A stretch of 36,672 nt of DNA from Flavobacteriales bacterium UBA6049 (lineage in GTDB: Bacteria > Bacteroidota > Bacteroidia > Flavobacteriales_G > Salibacteraceae), in contig DIYR01000183.1 in assembly GCA_002429085.1 (NCBI GenBank), positions 1 through 36,672 of the forward strand, given 5' to 3'. Shown here one piece after another: positions 7,701 to 16,475 of this stretch. The notes below the pieces were generated by a model that saw only the letters and a list, made by a program, of their open reading frames with translations, did no database searches and had not been told where the DNA came from. The position numbers and the translations under genes were made by a program. Numbering within the stretch: the first letter of the stretch is position 1; every line of letters begins with the position of its first letter.

Positions 7701-8975
7701 GTGAGCGTACAGGTATTCAAGTTTGGAGGAGCTTCTGTAAAGAGTGCAGAAGCAGTTAAAAATGTAGCGGTAATTCTTCGTCAATTTCCCGAAAAGCCTA
7801 CTGTTATAGTTGTAAGTGCAATGGGAAAAATGACCAATGCTTTCGAGCAAATTTGGTTGGCATCTTTAGACAACCCTACGACTATCAACGAGAAAATTGA
7901 GGAGGTGAAAAATTACCATCAACAAATTGTATCAGACTTGTTTGATGAAATTCCGAACTCATTACAAAGAACGTTGAATGAGTGGTACACCGATTTAGAG
8001 CAAAAAGCAAGATCTCCAAAACCAGCTCAGAGAGATTATACCTATGACTCTATTGTATCCATCGGTGAATTATTGAGTACAACAATCATCAGTGCATACC
8101 TAAATTCAGAAGGTATTCTCTCTGAATGGAAAGATGCACGTGCGTTGATTAAAACAGATTATACGTATCGTTCAGCTCATGTAGATTGGAAAAAAACCAC
8201 CAATCAATGTCAAGAGCAAATACTACCGGTTTTTGAAAGTGAAGAAACAAAATGCATTGTCACTCAGGGTTTTATTGCAGCTGCAGATACTTGGCATACC
8301 ACAACTTTAGGACGTGAAGGGTCTGACTACAGTGCAGCTATTTTAGCGTATGCGCTGGATGCCGATCAGGTAATGATTTGGAAAGATGTTCCTGGTGTAT
8401 TGAATGCTGATCCACGCAAATATGATAATGCAAAATTGCTTCCATCGATCTCTTATAAAGAAGCAATTGAACTAGCTTATTATGGGGCATCAGTAATCCA
8501 TCCTAAGACCATTCAGCCGCTACAAAATAAGAGCATTCCGTTGTGGGTGAAATCTTTTGTTTATCCAAAAGAGTCTGGTACTTGTATCCGAACAGATGTC
8601 CCTCAAGAACAATTGATTCCATCGTTTATCATTAAAGAGGGGCAACGATTAATATCTATTGCGACTAGAGATTTCTCATTCATTGTAGAAGAGCATTTAA
8701 GCCATATCTTTCAAGTATTCTCATCGCACGGAATTACCATGAATTTGATGCAGAATTCAGCCATTAATTTCTCGGTGGTTGTAAATGAAGATGCGCGTGA
8801 ATTGCCATTGTTGATGGAAGAATTGCAACAAACCTATGCTGTTCGTTACAACGAGCAATTGGATCTTGTAACTATACGGCATTACAATGAAGAGATTGTT
8901 CAAGAGTTAACAGGAAAAAAGAAACGTGTGTTGGAACAGCGCACAAGAAATACCATTCGTTTTTTACTGAAATAA
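7701..8975 (+). CDS. lysC: Aspartate kinase (monofunctional)
   Basis: Phosphorylates L-aspartate with ATP, the first committed step to lysine, threonine, methionine and diaminopimelate. The protein of 424 residues starts with KFGGASVKS, the N-terminal nucleotide-binding signature. It also has VVSAMGKMTN, TTLGREGSDYSA and KDVPGVLNADPR, all typical of aspartokinases, and then a C-terminal region with a reduced ACT-like domain (GITMNLMQNSAINFSVVV). No homoserine dehydrogenase domain is fused. The start is a GTG at 7701, because no in-frame ATG precedes the conserved N-terminus. It stands alone on the plus strand and meets the dehydrogenase gene tail to tail with no base between the two stop codons. 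The symbol could equally be thrA-type or ask; the subclass is not resolved. Confidence 0.92.
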   Translation: MSVQVFKFGGASVKSAEAVKNVAVILRQFPEKPTVIVVSAMGKMTNAFEQIWLASLDNPTTINEKIEEVKNYHQQIVSDLFDEIPNSLQRTLNEWYTDLEQKARSPKPAQRDYTYDSIVSIGELLSTTIISAYLNSEGILSEWKDARALIKTDYTYRSAHVDWKKTTNQCQEQILPVFESEETKCIVTQGFIAAADTWHTTTLGREGSDYSAAILAYALDADQVMIWKDVPGVLNADPRKYDNAKLLPSISYKEAIELAYYGASVIHPKTIQPLQNKSIPLWVKSFVYPKESGTCIRTDVPQEQLIPSFIIKEGQRLISIATRDFSFIVEEHLSHIFQVFSSHGITMNLMQNSAINFSVVVNEDARELPLLMEELQQTYAVRYNEQLDLVTIRHYNEEIVQELTGKKKRVLEQRTRNTIRFLLK

Positions 8976-9920
8976 CTAGAAAGATCCGAATTGAGCAATA
9001 ATCTTTTCAGCTAAGAAAGTGGACAATTTAACATAACTCTCAACTGTCCAACCAGCAACATGTGGACTTAAGATTACATTTTCTGATTGTACTAAATATT
9101 GGAACGCTTCAGGTAATTCGTTTGCCAAAATAGTTTCGAAAGAGCTTGTTTCATATTCAAGAACATCTAATGCCGCCCCAAGTATTTTTCCAGATTTTAA
9201 CCCATTTACTAAGTGAGCAGTATTCACAACTTTTCCTCTTGCGGTATTAATCAAGTAGAAGGGCTTGTCCATACTATTGATGAATCCATTGTTTACCAAG
9301 AATTCAGTCTCTGATGTCAATGGAACATGAAAACTAATCACATCACTATAACGCATTAAATGCTGAAGGCTTACTGATTCAGCATAATTGTTTTGAAACG
9401 TTGATTTGTATTTATCATAAGCAATTACCCTACACTCAAAGCCTTGTAGACGCTGAGCAAATGCGCTTCCCATATTACCGTACCCAATGATACCTACTGT
9501 TTTGCCTTTGAGTTCGACACCTCTATTTTCTTCACGTTTCCAAACTCCCTTTCTAACCTCTTGGTCAGCTCTATTCAAATGATTGAATAAGCTCAATAAC
9601 ATACCAGTTGCCTGTTCTCCAACAGCATCTCTGTTACCTTCTGGCGAGTTGAAAACGATAATATTTCGTTTCTCTGCCTCATCCAATTGAATATTTTCTA
9701 ATCCAGCTCCTGATCTAGCTATGAATCGTAAAGATGTGGCATGATTGAAGAACTCGGCATCTATTCTAAACTTACTGCGAATTACAACTCCTTGGTAGAT
9801 TCCTACTTGATTTAGAATCTCGTCTCTAGACCAAGTTGTACCATTTGTGCATACATAGCCATACTGAGTAAGTTGTTCTTCCAAAATAGGATGAACAGAA
9901 TCGATAAACAGAACTTTCAT
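8976..9920 (-). CDS. D-isomer 2-hydroxyacid dehydrogenase (3-phosphoglycerate dehydrogenase-like)
   Basis: NAD-dependent oxidoreductase of 314 residues. The nucleotide-binding loop is VGIIGYGNMGSAFA. The catalytic Arg is in NTARGKVV, the Glu in ALDVLEYE and the His in LSPHVAGWT, so all three family residues are present. SerA is the closest family by eye, which would make this the first step of serine synthesis, but the C-terminal ACT domain of the longer SerA proteins is missing, so feedback by serine through that domain is not possible. Other hydroxyacid substrates cannot be excluded. It is the last gene of the operon that begins with serS; one base separates it from mgtE. Confidence 0.85.
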   Translation of the reverse strand: MKVLFIDSVHPILEEQLTQYGYVCTNGTTWSRDEILNQVGIYQGVVIRSKFRIDAEFFNHATSLRFIARSGAGLENIQLDEAEKRNIIVFNSPEGNRDAVGEQATGMLLSLFNHLNRADQEVRKGVWKREENRGVELKGKTVGIIGYGNMGSAFAQRLQGFECRVIAYDKYKSTFQNNYAESVSLQHLMRYSDVISFHVPLTSETEFLVNNGFINSMDKPFYLINTARGKVVNTAHLVNGLKSGKILGAALDVLEYETSSFETILANELPEAFQYLVQSENVILSPHVAGWTVESYVKLSTFLAEKIIAQFGSF

Positions 9921-9921
9921 G

Positions 9922-11283
9922 TTAGAGAGATGTAAAGATCAATTGACCAATCATAAAGTAGATAAACAGGCCAATGATGTCGTTTAACGTTGTGATAAAT
10001 GGCCCGGTGGCTAAGGCTGGATCAATTTTGTATTTGTCTAACATTAGAGGAACAAATGTTCCTAAAAGGGCGGCTACTATAATTACCGTGAGAAGTGCTA
10101 AACTTACCGTGAGCCCTAGTTGAAAATCGTTGAAAACAAAGTAACTACCTACCAAAGCAATTAAGGACAACACTGTTCCGTTTAGTAGAGCAACGCTAAA
10201 TTCTTTTGATAACTTGGGTAAAATACCACCAAGCTCTAAGCTGTTGTTAGCCAGACCTTGAACGATAATTGCAGATGATTGTACACCAATATTTCCAGCC
10301 ATTGCTGTAATCAATGGAATAAAAAATGCCATGGCGGGAATGAGCTTAATGGAGTGCTCGTATTGACCAATTACCAAGGCACTAAGCATACCCCCCATCA
10401 TACCTATGAGTAACCAAGGTAAACGCGCTCGAGTTAATTGCCAAACGGTATCAGTTTGATCTACATCTGATGAAATCCCAGAAGCCAACTGATAATCTTT
10501 TTCGGCTTCTTCTTTGATTACATCTACTACATCGTCAATGGTAATTCTTCCAACAAGTCTACCTAGTTCATCAATTACAGGAAGTACAACCAAATCGTAC
10601 TTCTCCATAATCTGCGCTACTTCTTCTTGGGGAGTCCAAGTTTTAACTACACGGATGTCTTCTCGATATACATCGCCAATACGTGTTTTTACAGGAGTAG
10701 TAAGCAGTTTTTTAACAGGGAGTCTACCAAGCAGTTTTTGATTAGCATCAACCACATAAACAGTATATACCTGATCTATTTGTTCGGCTTGTCTGCGCAT
10801 TTCTTTTACGGCAGTTTTCACCGTCCAATCGTCAGATACCCAGATCATTTCTTTTCCCATCAAGGCACCTGCGGTACCTTCTTCGTAATTAAGGAGAGAA
10901 ACAATGTCACTTGCCTGCTCAACATCATCAATGTTAGAAATAACCTCTTCACGTTTATCTTCAGGAAGCTCTGAGATAACATCTGCGGCATCATCAGAAT
11001 CGAGATTTTCTACAAGTTGCTCAGCAATTTCTTGGGATGATAAACGATCAAGAAAAAGAGCTCTGATATCGTCTTCTAATTCGATGATAACATCAGATGC
11101 GCGTTTTCCATCCATGTTTTGGAGTATGATCAATCCATGATCAATATCCAACTCGTCCAGAATTTCGGCAACATCAGCAGGGTGAAGGCCATCTATCTTT
11201 TCTAAGATGGTCTTTTCATCCTTCCGATCGATTGCTTTCTGAATCGACTTGATGTATTTCCGGGTGAGTTCAAACTTCTCCAT
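9922..11283 (-). CDS. mgtE: Magnesium transporter MgtE
   Basis: Inner-membrane Mg2+ channel/transporter of 453 residues, the normal family length. Residues 1 to about 130 form the superhelical MgtE N domain (LHPADVAEILDELD, SELPEDKREEVI). A pair of CBS domains follows at about 135-255 (EEGTAGALMGKEMIWVSDDW and VGRITIDDVVDVI). The C-terminal part has about five membrane helices, with the family signatures PAMAFFIPLITAMAGNIGVQ and ATGPFITTLNDIIGL near the pore. In known MgtE the N and CBS domains sense cytosolic Mg2+ and close the pore. It lies 24 bases after rsmA and 1 base before the dehydrogenase. A TACATTTG box at 11307-11300 may add an internal start of transcription. Confidence 0.96.
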   Translation of the reverse strand: MEKFELTRKYIKSIQKAIDRKDEKTILEKIDGLHPADVAEILDELDIDHGLIILQNMDGKRASDVIIELEDDIRALFLDRLSSQEIAEQLVENLDSDDAADVISELPEDKREEVISNIDDVEQASDIVSLLNYEEGTAGALMGKEMIWVSDDWTVKTAVKEMRRQAEQIDQVYTVYVVDANQKLLGRLPVKKLLTTPVKTRIGDVYREDIRVVKTWTPQEEVAQIMEKYDLVVLPVIDELGRLVGRITIDDVVDVIKEEAEKDYQLASGISSDVDQTDTVWQLTRARLPWLLIGMMGGMLSALVIGQYEHSIKLIPAMAFFIPLITAMAGNIGVQSSAIIVQGLANNSLELGGILPKLSKEFSVALLNGTVLSLIALVGSYFVFNDFQLGLTVSLALLTVIIVAALLGTFVPLMLDKYKIDPALATGPFITTLNDIIGLFIYFMIGQLIFTSL

Positions 11284-11299
11284 AGCGCGAGGACACGCG

Positions 11300-11307
11300 C
11301 AAATGTA
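11300..11307 (-). promoter_or_regulatory. Possible internal -7 box for mgtE
   Basis: TACATTTG on the minus strand matches the Bacteroidota TAnnTTTG consensus and is the same octamer as in front of serS. It would place a transcript start about 10 bases before the mgtE ATG. No TTG is found at the expected distance, so support is weak. Confidence 0.35.
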
Positions 11308-12093
11308 TCATTTTGCCTGCGATGCCTCGATTGCTTGGGTAATCTTAATAAATTCTTCAACCCCGAGTTGTTCTGGGCGTTTAGAGTATTGATCGTCTGC
11401 TAGTAAAGATTTGTCTTGAACCAATCCTTTTAGAGAATTACGTAATGTTTTTCTGCGTTGGTTAAAGGCTGATTTTACGACAGTAGTAAATAGCTTTTCA
11501 TTACAAGGCAATGCTACTACATCATTGCGCTTCATGCGAATTACACCTGATTTTACTTTGGGTGGTGGAGAGAATACATGCTCATCAACGGTAAACAAAT
11601 ATTCTAAATCATAAAATGCTTGTAGAAGCACGCTTAGAATACCATAGGCCTTTGATCCAGGTCCGGTAGCAACTCGTTCAGCTACTTCCTTCTGGAACAT
11701 CCCTACTAGTTCTACTACTTGATCTCTATGATCTAGTGCTCTAAATAGAATTTGCGAGGAGATATTGTATGGGAAGTTTCCAATAATGGCCGTAGGTCCA
11801 TCAAAGAACTTAGTTAATGGAGTCTTCAAGAAGTCACCATATACAATGTTATTTGTTTGGGTAGGATATGTGGCATGCAAATACTCAATTGACTCATCAT
11901 CCACATCAACCGCTTTGAATTGAATGTCGTCTCGTTTGAGTAAATACTGAGTCAATACACCTGTTCCAGGGCCTATTTCTAACACTTGTTTGTAACCATC
12001 AAGGGTAAGCCCTTCCGCAATAGATCTAGCAATTCCTTGATCTTTTAAAAAGTGTTGGCCTAGGTGTTTTTTCGCACGAACTGGATCTCTCAT
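11308..12093 (-). CDS. rsmA: 16S rRNA dimethyladenosine transferase RsmA/KsgA
   Basis: Dimethylates the two adjacent adenines near the 3' end of 16S rRNA (A1518 and A1519 in E. coli numbering) with S-adenosylmethionine, a late check in small-subunit assembly. The 261 residues show KKHLGQHFLKD at the N-terminus, the SAM-binding EIGPGTGVLTQYLL, the catalytic NFPYNISSQI (NLPY type) and the C-terminal VFSPPPKVKSGVIRM and FNQRRKTLRNSL, all typical of KsgA. Its ATG overlaps the stop codon of the DUF4286 gene by 4 bases (ATGA), which suggests translational coupling within the serS operon. Confidence 0.97.
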   Translation of the reverse strand: MRDPVRAKKHLGQHFLKDQGIARSIAEGLTLDGYKQVLEIGPGTGVLTQYLLKRDDIQFKAVDVDDESIEYLHATYPTQTNNIVYGDFLKTPLTKFFDGPTAIIGNFPYNISSQILFRALDHRDQVVELVGMFQKEVAERVATGPGSKAYGILSVLLQAFYDLEYLFTVDEHVFSPPPKVKSGVIRMKRNDVVALPCNEKLFTTVVKSAFNQRRKTLRNSLKGLVQDKSLLADDQYSKRPEQLGVEEFIKITQAIEASQAK

Positions 12094-12404
12094 ATTCCGC
12101 TATGATCTATAACTTCTAATAGAGTTCTAAAGGCTACAAACTTGTCTTTGTAGCGAGCCGTATGTTCTTCTTGTAAACCCTTTGCATGTTCGTTTAGGTA
12201 AGTGTCTAAATGTGCGTCAGATGGGCACAGATACTGAATTGAGTAATTTACTCCATCAGGGTCTTGTACCATTACTTTACTCATGCGGTACTCTTTGAAT
12301 TGACCGGTTTTCATTACATCTGGAATATGAACTTCTTTCATCCATTTCACCCAGTCTTCTTCAATAGAGTGGTCAATCTTTACGGTAACACTGTAAATAA
12401 TCAT
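12090..12404 (-). CDS. DUF4286 family protein
   Basis: Small cytosolic protein of 104 residues. The opening MIIYSVTVKIDHSIEEDWVKW and the central SIQYLCPSDAHLDTYLNEHA match the DUF4286 family as I know it. The fold is likely a ferredoxin-like dimeric alpha/beta barrel, as in ABM/EthD-type proteins, by pattern only. No catalytic residues can be named. It lies 12 bases after the TPR gene and overlaps rsmA by 4 bases, so it is translated together with a ribosome-maturation gene. Confidence 0.8.
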   Translation of the reverse strand: MIIYSVTVKIDHSIEEDWVKWMKEVHIPDVMKTGQFKEYRMSKVMVQDPDGVNYSIQYLCPSDAHLDTYLNEHAKGLQEEHTARYKDKFVAFRTLLEVIDHSGI

Positions 12405-12416
12405 CAGGCTATAGAA

Positions 12417-14249
12417 TTAAGGAAGTTGATCTCCACGCAGTGTTCTAAATCGTTTGCGCGATTCAACTACATGTAAACTTCCAGGAAAATCAGTTAACAC
12501 TTTTTCGTAGTAGCTCATGGCAGTTTTCTTATCTCGGAACTTCTCTTCGTAGAGAACCCCAAGTAAAAAGGCGGCATCATCACCCAGAATATCTGAGCTA
12601 TGTGCATCTAAGATGTTATTCAAATGAGTTTCTGCATTTTTATACCTCATGCGCTTCATAGAGATTTTATACTGCATGAAATAAACATCGTCTGCTAAAC
12701 GGTGAGCAGGGAACTCGTTTAATATAGTGTCAAGTATTGCCATAGCTTCATCGTACCTAAATTGATTGAAGTACAAATCTGCTTTGGCAAATTTTTGCAT
12801 AGCAACCTCAGAAGTGTCAATGGTGGTATTATCTGTAATGAGTTGAGATAGGTATAGTGCATCGTTGGCAATGAGTCGTGATGTACTTCCTTTCAATACA
12901 TCCAGCATTCCTTTGGCGAAGCCGAATTCACCAGAGTAATAATAAATTTTAGCGGCCTTGAATTTGGCTTGTTCCCCAATGTCATCGTATTTAAAGGCCT
13001 TTTCAGCCTTCATATATTCTATAGCAGCATCCCAAATGAGATTATTCATTACCAATAGGTCTCCTGCATCAATTTGACACATTGCTTTAAATTCTTCTGT
13101 AGTGGCTGGGTGATTAATAATGCTATTTAGCATAACTAACCCTAAATCTACTTGACCTAGTTGTTGTCCAACTAACATTGCCCAATCTCGCTTGGTTTGC
13201 ATAGTTAAACGAGGATCGAACTCAGCATCAGAGAAAAATTCAGCATAAGACTGCGACAATAATTCATAGTCTACCTTTTTAGTGGCAGTGTCATTTTCTA
13301 AAACCAGTTTCTTTGTGCGGAGCATAGCCAGCTTCGACTCTAAATAAAATGGATTATCAGCTCCTTTTTTTACGATGTATTGATACCCGTTCTCAGCTAC
13401 ATCGTAAAAACCATTTCCTTCGGCCATTTCAGCCAATCCGAAGACCCTATATCCTTCTTCGTTCATTCGTCTATCAAGTGCTTTAACTTGAGCTAAAGCA
13501 CCATAGAAATCGCGTTGTTGAATGTATAGCCAAATCAATAACTCACTATACAATGGTTGATCTGGGTTTTGCTGAATGAACTTGAGTAGGCGAGAACGAA
13601 GTAGTTCCATTGCTTCTACATCATCGTCAAAATCTATGTTTCTGTTTAAAAGGTTTTGAACGGTTTGCATGTATCCAGGGTTGAATGACAACATTTCTAG
13701 ATACATGTCTATCATCTTATCAGTTTGCCCCATCAAACCATATATGTCAGCAATCTCGAAATTGAATGCGTAGAAATTTTCTAGTTCACGCTTTCCTTTT
13801 TCATAGACTTTCAATGCATATTCATATTCTGGGATGGCAGAAAACCTGCGCGCAATTCTCGTAATATCGTTTTGAGTAGCTGGAACTTGATTGACAACAG
13901 CATCCCAAGTTTTCTTAGCCTGCTTTTCGTCACCAATGTCTTTATACATTTTCCCTAAGTCAATACCCAGTGATAGACTTTCGGGGTGTTTGCGCATTTC
14001 TCGCTTAATTAGCTTTTCTGCTTCTTTGTATTCTTCAACCGCAACTAAGCATTTAAAGAGAGTAAGGGCATTGCCTAGGTTGGGATTCTTGGAATAAAAA
14101 TCTCGGTAGTAAACTAGGGCTTTGTCATATTCACCTCGGTTAAAATAGGTTTGAGCAAGTTCACGATCAACTGCAGTTTGAGCTTGTCCATGGTACTGAA
14201 AAAGCACCATGAACAAACCTGTAACTATTATTTTGAGTAATACCTTCAC
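12417..14249 (-). CDS. Exported tetratricopeptide-repeat protein
   Basis: Protein of 610 residues with a signal peptide (IIVTGLFMVLFQYHGQAQ) followed by helical TPR-type repeats along its full length, for example AQTYFNRGEYDKALVYYRDF near the start and DEAMAILDTILNEFPAHRLAD and AMSYYEKVLTDFPGS near the end. The last repeats, with D-FP-S spacing, resemble those of BamD/YbgF-like envelope proteins. It most likely acts in the periplasm as a protein-binding scaffold. It abuts the lipoprotein gene with no base between the two, so they may form a pair at the envelope. The exact partner is unknown. Confidence 0.8.
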   Translation of the reverse strand: MKVLLKIIVTGLFMVLFQYHGQAQTAVDRELAQTYFNRGEYDKALVYYRDFYSKNPNLGNALTLFKCLVAVEEYKEAEKLIKREMRKHPESLSLGIDLGKMYKDIGDEKQAKKTWDAVVNQVPATQNDITRIARRFSAIPEYEYALKVYEKGKRELENFYAFNFEIADIYGLMGQTDKMIDMYLEMLSFNPGYMQTVQNLLNRNIDFDDDVEAMELLRSRLLKFIQQNPDQPLYSELLIWLYIQQRDFYGALAQVKALDRRMNEEGYRVFGLAEMAEGNGFYDVAENGYQYIVKKGADNPFYLESKLAMLRTKKLVLENDTATKKVDYELLSQSYAEFFSDAEFDPRLTMQTKRDWAMLVGQQLGQVDLGLVMLNSIINHPATTEEFKAMCQIDAGDLLVMNNLIWDAAIEYMKAEKAFKYDDIGEQAKFKAAKIYYYSGEFGFAKGMLDVLKGSTSRLIANDALYLSQLITDNTTIDTSEVAMQKFAKADLYFNQFRYDEAMAILDTILNEFPAHRLADDVYFMQYKISMKRMRYKNAETHLNNILDAHSSDILGDDAAFLLGVLYEEKFRDKKTAMSYYEKVLTDFPGSLHVVESRKRFRTLRGDQLP

Positions 14250-14807
14250 TTAACGGATGCCTCTTTTATTCATGTCCAGAATAACAGAGTCGACCAGTAT
14301 TCGTACTTCGTCATGATGAGTAATCACTTTTGCATAATACGTGTCTAATGCAATATCGCTCTCAATTAATACAGAAGTTGCTTGCTTTTCATCTTCTAAG
14401 TACTGTTGAACCTGCTCTTTGGTGAAGGCATTTTGATCAATGTCACCACGCAATTTTTTCAATTGCTCTAAAGTATGATAGGCTTCAGTTTTGGTACGTT
14501 CTATCTGTTCAGCGTAGAATTTTAATGCCTTTCTATTGGCTTTGTAGTCGCTTAAGAAAGCTGCTGCACTTCTTGGCAGGGTATCTCGTTCTGTCCAATT
14601 GTTTGAGATAAACTCTAGTTGTTGCTCGGCTTTGGTTGCTTTCTCTTTCATCATATCGATATCGTATTGCTTGAATTTTTGTTGAACAGCTTCAACAGAG
14701 ACTTCAAGAGAATCGATTACTTCTAGCTCAGCTTCGAAAGAACCTTGCTGGCAACTTGTACCAATCAATGTAATTATGGTTACAACAGATAAAAGTGTTC
14801 GCATCAT
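14250..14807 (-). CDS. Small coiled-coil lipoprotein
   Basis: Protein of 185 residues with a lipoprotein signal: MMRTLLSVVTIITLIGTSCQ carries a lipobox ending at Cys19. The mature part is charged and helical (EVSVEAVQQKFKQYDIDMM, KATKAEQQLEFISNN) and probably forms coiled coils. No named domain is recognised. Its start overlaps the end of serS by 4 bases and its stop directly precedes the TPR gene, so the two envelope proteins are translated in tandem. A role as membrane partner of the TPR protein is an inference from this arrangement. Confidence 0.7.
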   Translation of the reverse strand: MMRTLLSVVTIITLIGTSCQQGSFEAELEVIDSLEVSVEAVQQKFKQYDIDMMKEKATKAEQQLEFISNNWTERDTLPRSAAAFLSDYKANRKALKFYAEQIERTKTEAYHTLEQLKKLRGDIDQNAFTKEQVQQYLEDEKQATSVLIESDIALDTYYAKVITHHDEVRILVDSVILDMNKRGIR

Positions 14808-16081
14808 GGTTTTTCAATAAAATCGAATCCAGTGTATTCGGCTAGTGCAGCAGGAATACGGATTCCGTTTTCTGTTTGGTTATTCTCTAGCAATGCCGCT
14901 AGTACACGTGGGAACGCCAAAGCAGATCCATTTAGTGTGTGAACCAATTGTGTTTTCTTGTTCTCATCACGGTAACGGCATTTCAAGCGATTGGCTTGAA
15001 ACGTTTCGAAGTTAGAAATAGAACTAACTTCTAGCCATTTTTCTTGTGCAGCACTATATACTTCCATATCAAAAGTTAGAGCTGAGGTGAATCCTAAATC
15101 TCCACCGCACAATCTCAGTACACGGTATGGTAACTCAAGCTTATCTAACAATGTTTTTACGTAAGCCACCATGTTGTCGAGCGTTTCATAAGATTTGCTT
15201 GGGTGAGATACATGAACGATTTCAACTTTATCGAATTGATGCAAACGGTTTAACCCACGAACATCTTTTCCGTAAGAACCAGCTTCACGTCTGAAACATG
15301 GAGTATATCCTGTATGCTTCTTCGGTAACTCATTTTCTTTAAGAATCGTGTCGCGATAGATGTTTGTAATAGGTACCTCTGCAGTAGGAATTAAGTACAG
15401 ATCATCAGCTGTTGCATGATACATCTGACCTTCTTTATCTGGCAATTGACCAGTTCCATAACCAGAAGCTTCGTTTACAACGTGAGGAGGCATTGTTTCT
15501 ACATATCCTTGTGCTGTTGCATTATCCAAGAAAAAGTTAATCAATGCACGTTGTAACCTAGCTCCTTTACCAGTGTACAACGGAAAACCTGCACCAGAAA
15601 TCTTAACTCCTGTTTCAAAATCGATTAGGCCATATTCTTTTGCTAATTCCCAATGAGGTTGAGCGCCATCATGTAAAGTTGGAGCAGTGCCGATTTCTTC
15701 AACTACCTCGTTGTCGGCATCTGTGGCGCCAGCAGGAACAGACTCATGAGGAACATTTGGAAGTTGATAAAGAATTTGTAGTAATTCCTCATCTACTTGA
15801 TTCATTTGAGCTTGAAGTGTTTTATTAGCTTCTTTTAGCTCTGCAGTACGTACTTTTTTCGCATTTGCTTCTTCTACGTTTCCAGCTTTGAATAAAGCAC
15901 CAATTTCTTTGGCAATGCTATTCGCTTCAGCTAGTTGTTCGTCTAGTTGCTTTTGCGTGTTCTTGCGTTTTTGATCTACTTCAAGTGCCTGATTTACCAA
16001 TTCTGTGGCATCGAGGTTGCGCTTTTTCAAGCGTTCAATAACTAGGTCTTTGTTATCTCTTATGAATTGTATCTGAAGCAT
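14804..16081 (-). CDS. serS: Seryl-tRNA synthetase
   Basis: Class II aminoacyl-tRNA synthetase that charges tRNA-Ser, and tRNA-Sec where present. The 425 residues are the usual length. The N-terminal helical arm that reaches the tRNA variable loop is seen at about residues 30-110 (NQALEVDQKRKNTQKQLDEQ). The core has TAEVPITN, motif 2 FRREAGSYGKDVRGLNRLHQ, and motif 3 NGSALAFPRVLAALLENNQ with GIRIPAAL. I start at ATG 16081, which gives MLQIQFIRDNKDLVIERL, the conserved N-terminus. The ATG at 16105 is in frame but overlaps the -7 promoter box, so it would not be transcribed. It is the first gene of a seven-gene minus-strand operon. Confidence 0.97.
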   Translation of the reverse strand: MLQIQFIRDNKDLVIERLKKRNLDATELVNQALEVDQKRKNTQKQLDEQLAEANSIAKEIGALFKAGNVEEANAKKVRTAELKEANKTLQAQMNQVDEELLQILYQLPNVPHESVPAGATDADNEVVEEIGTAPTLHDGAQPHWELAKEYGLIDFETGVKISGAGFPLYTGKGARLQRALINFFLDNATAQGYVETMPPHVVNEASGYGTGQLPDKEGQMYHATADDLYLIPTAEVPITNIYRDTILKENELPKKHTGYTPCFRREAGSYGKDVRGLNRLHQFDKVEIVHVSHPSKSYETLDNMVAYVKTLLDKLELPYRVLRLCGGDLGFTSALTFDMEVYSAAQEKWLEVSSISNFETFQANRLKCRYRDENKKTQLVHTLNGSALAFPRVLAALLENNQTENGIRIPAALAEYTGFDFIEKP

Positions 16082-16102
16082 GTTCTTTTTAATTAGGGTG
16101 CA

Positions 16103-16133
16103 CAAATGTAGGTTTGTGAAAAGTTTATATCAA
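16103..16133 (-). promoter_or_regulatory. Promoter of the serS operon
   Basis: On the minus strand, TTG (16133-16131), 20 bases, then TACATTTG (16110-16103) fits the Bacteroidota -33/-7 pattern. The start of transcription should fall near 16097, about 16 bases before the serS ATG at 16081. The TTG is the end of the T-run that closes the rpmA terminator, so the two signals share bases. Confidence 0.7.
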
Positions 16134-16162
16134 AAAAAATCCCGGACGACTGCCCGGGATTT
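16132..16162 (-). terminator. Terminator of the rplU-rpmA operon
   Basis: Read on the minus strand, AAATCCCGG pairs with CCGGGATTT (16162-16154 with 16145-16137) around an 8-base loop, followed by eight T. It sits 26 bases after the rpmA stop codon. Confidence 0.9.
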
Positions 16163-16188
16163 CAACTTTATATCATGTTGTAGAACAA

Positions 16189-16452
16189 TCAGTTTTTCTC
16201 GAATGGAACAACTGATACGTACGAGCGATCATTGCTCTTACGGTTAAATTCTACAGTACCATCTACCAATGCAAAAAGCGTATGATCTTTTCCGATACCA
16301 ACGTTTTCACCTGGGTGATGCTTTGTTCCTCTTTGGCGAACAATAATGTTCCCTGCAATTGCAGGTTGACCACCAAAAATCTTCACTCCGAGTCGTTTAC
16401 TTTCCGATTCACGACCGTTTTTCGAACTACCGACACCTTTTTTGTGAGCCAT
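16189..16452 (-). CDS. rpmA: 50S ribosomal protein L27
   Basis: Large-subunit protein near the peptidyl-transferase centre. The 87 residues start MAHKKGVGSSKNGRESESKR and contain GVKIFGGQ and RQRGTKHHPGENVGIGKDHT, a near-perfect L27 pattern. There is no N-terminal extension of the kind cleaved off in Firmicutes. It follows rplU by 23 bases, the usual bacterial order, and is closed by a strong terminator. Confidence 0.98.
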   Translation of the reverse strand: MAHKKGVGSSKNGRESESKRLGVKIFGGQPAIAGNIIVRQRGTKHHPGENVGIGKDHTLFALVDGTVEFNRKSNDRSYVSVVPFEKN

Positions 16453-16475
16453 GGTTTAGATCTGTTTATTGTTAA

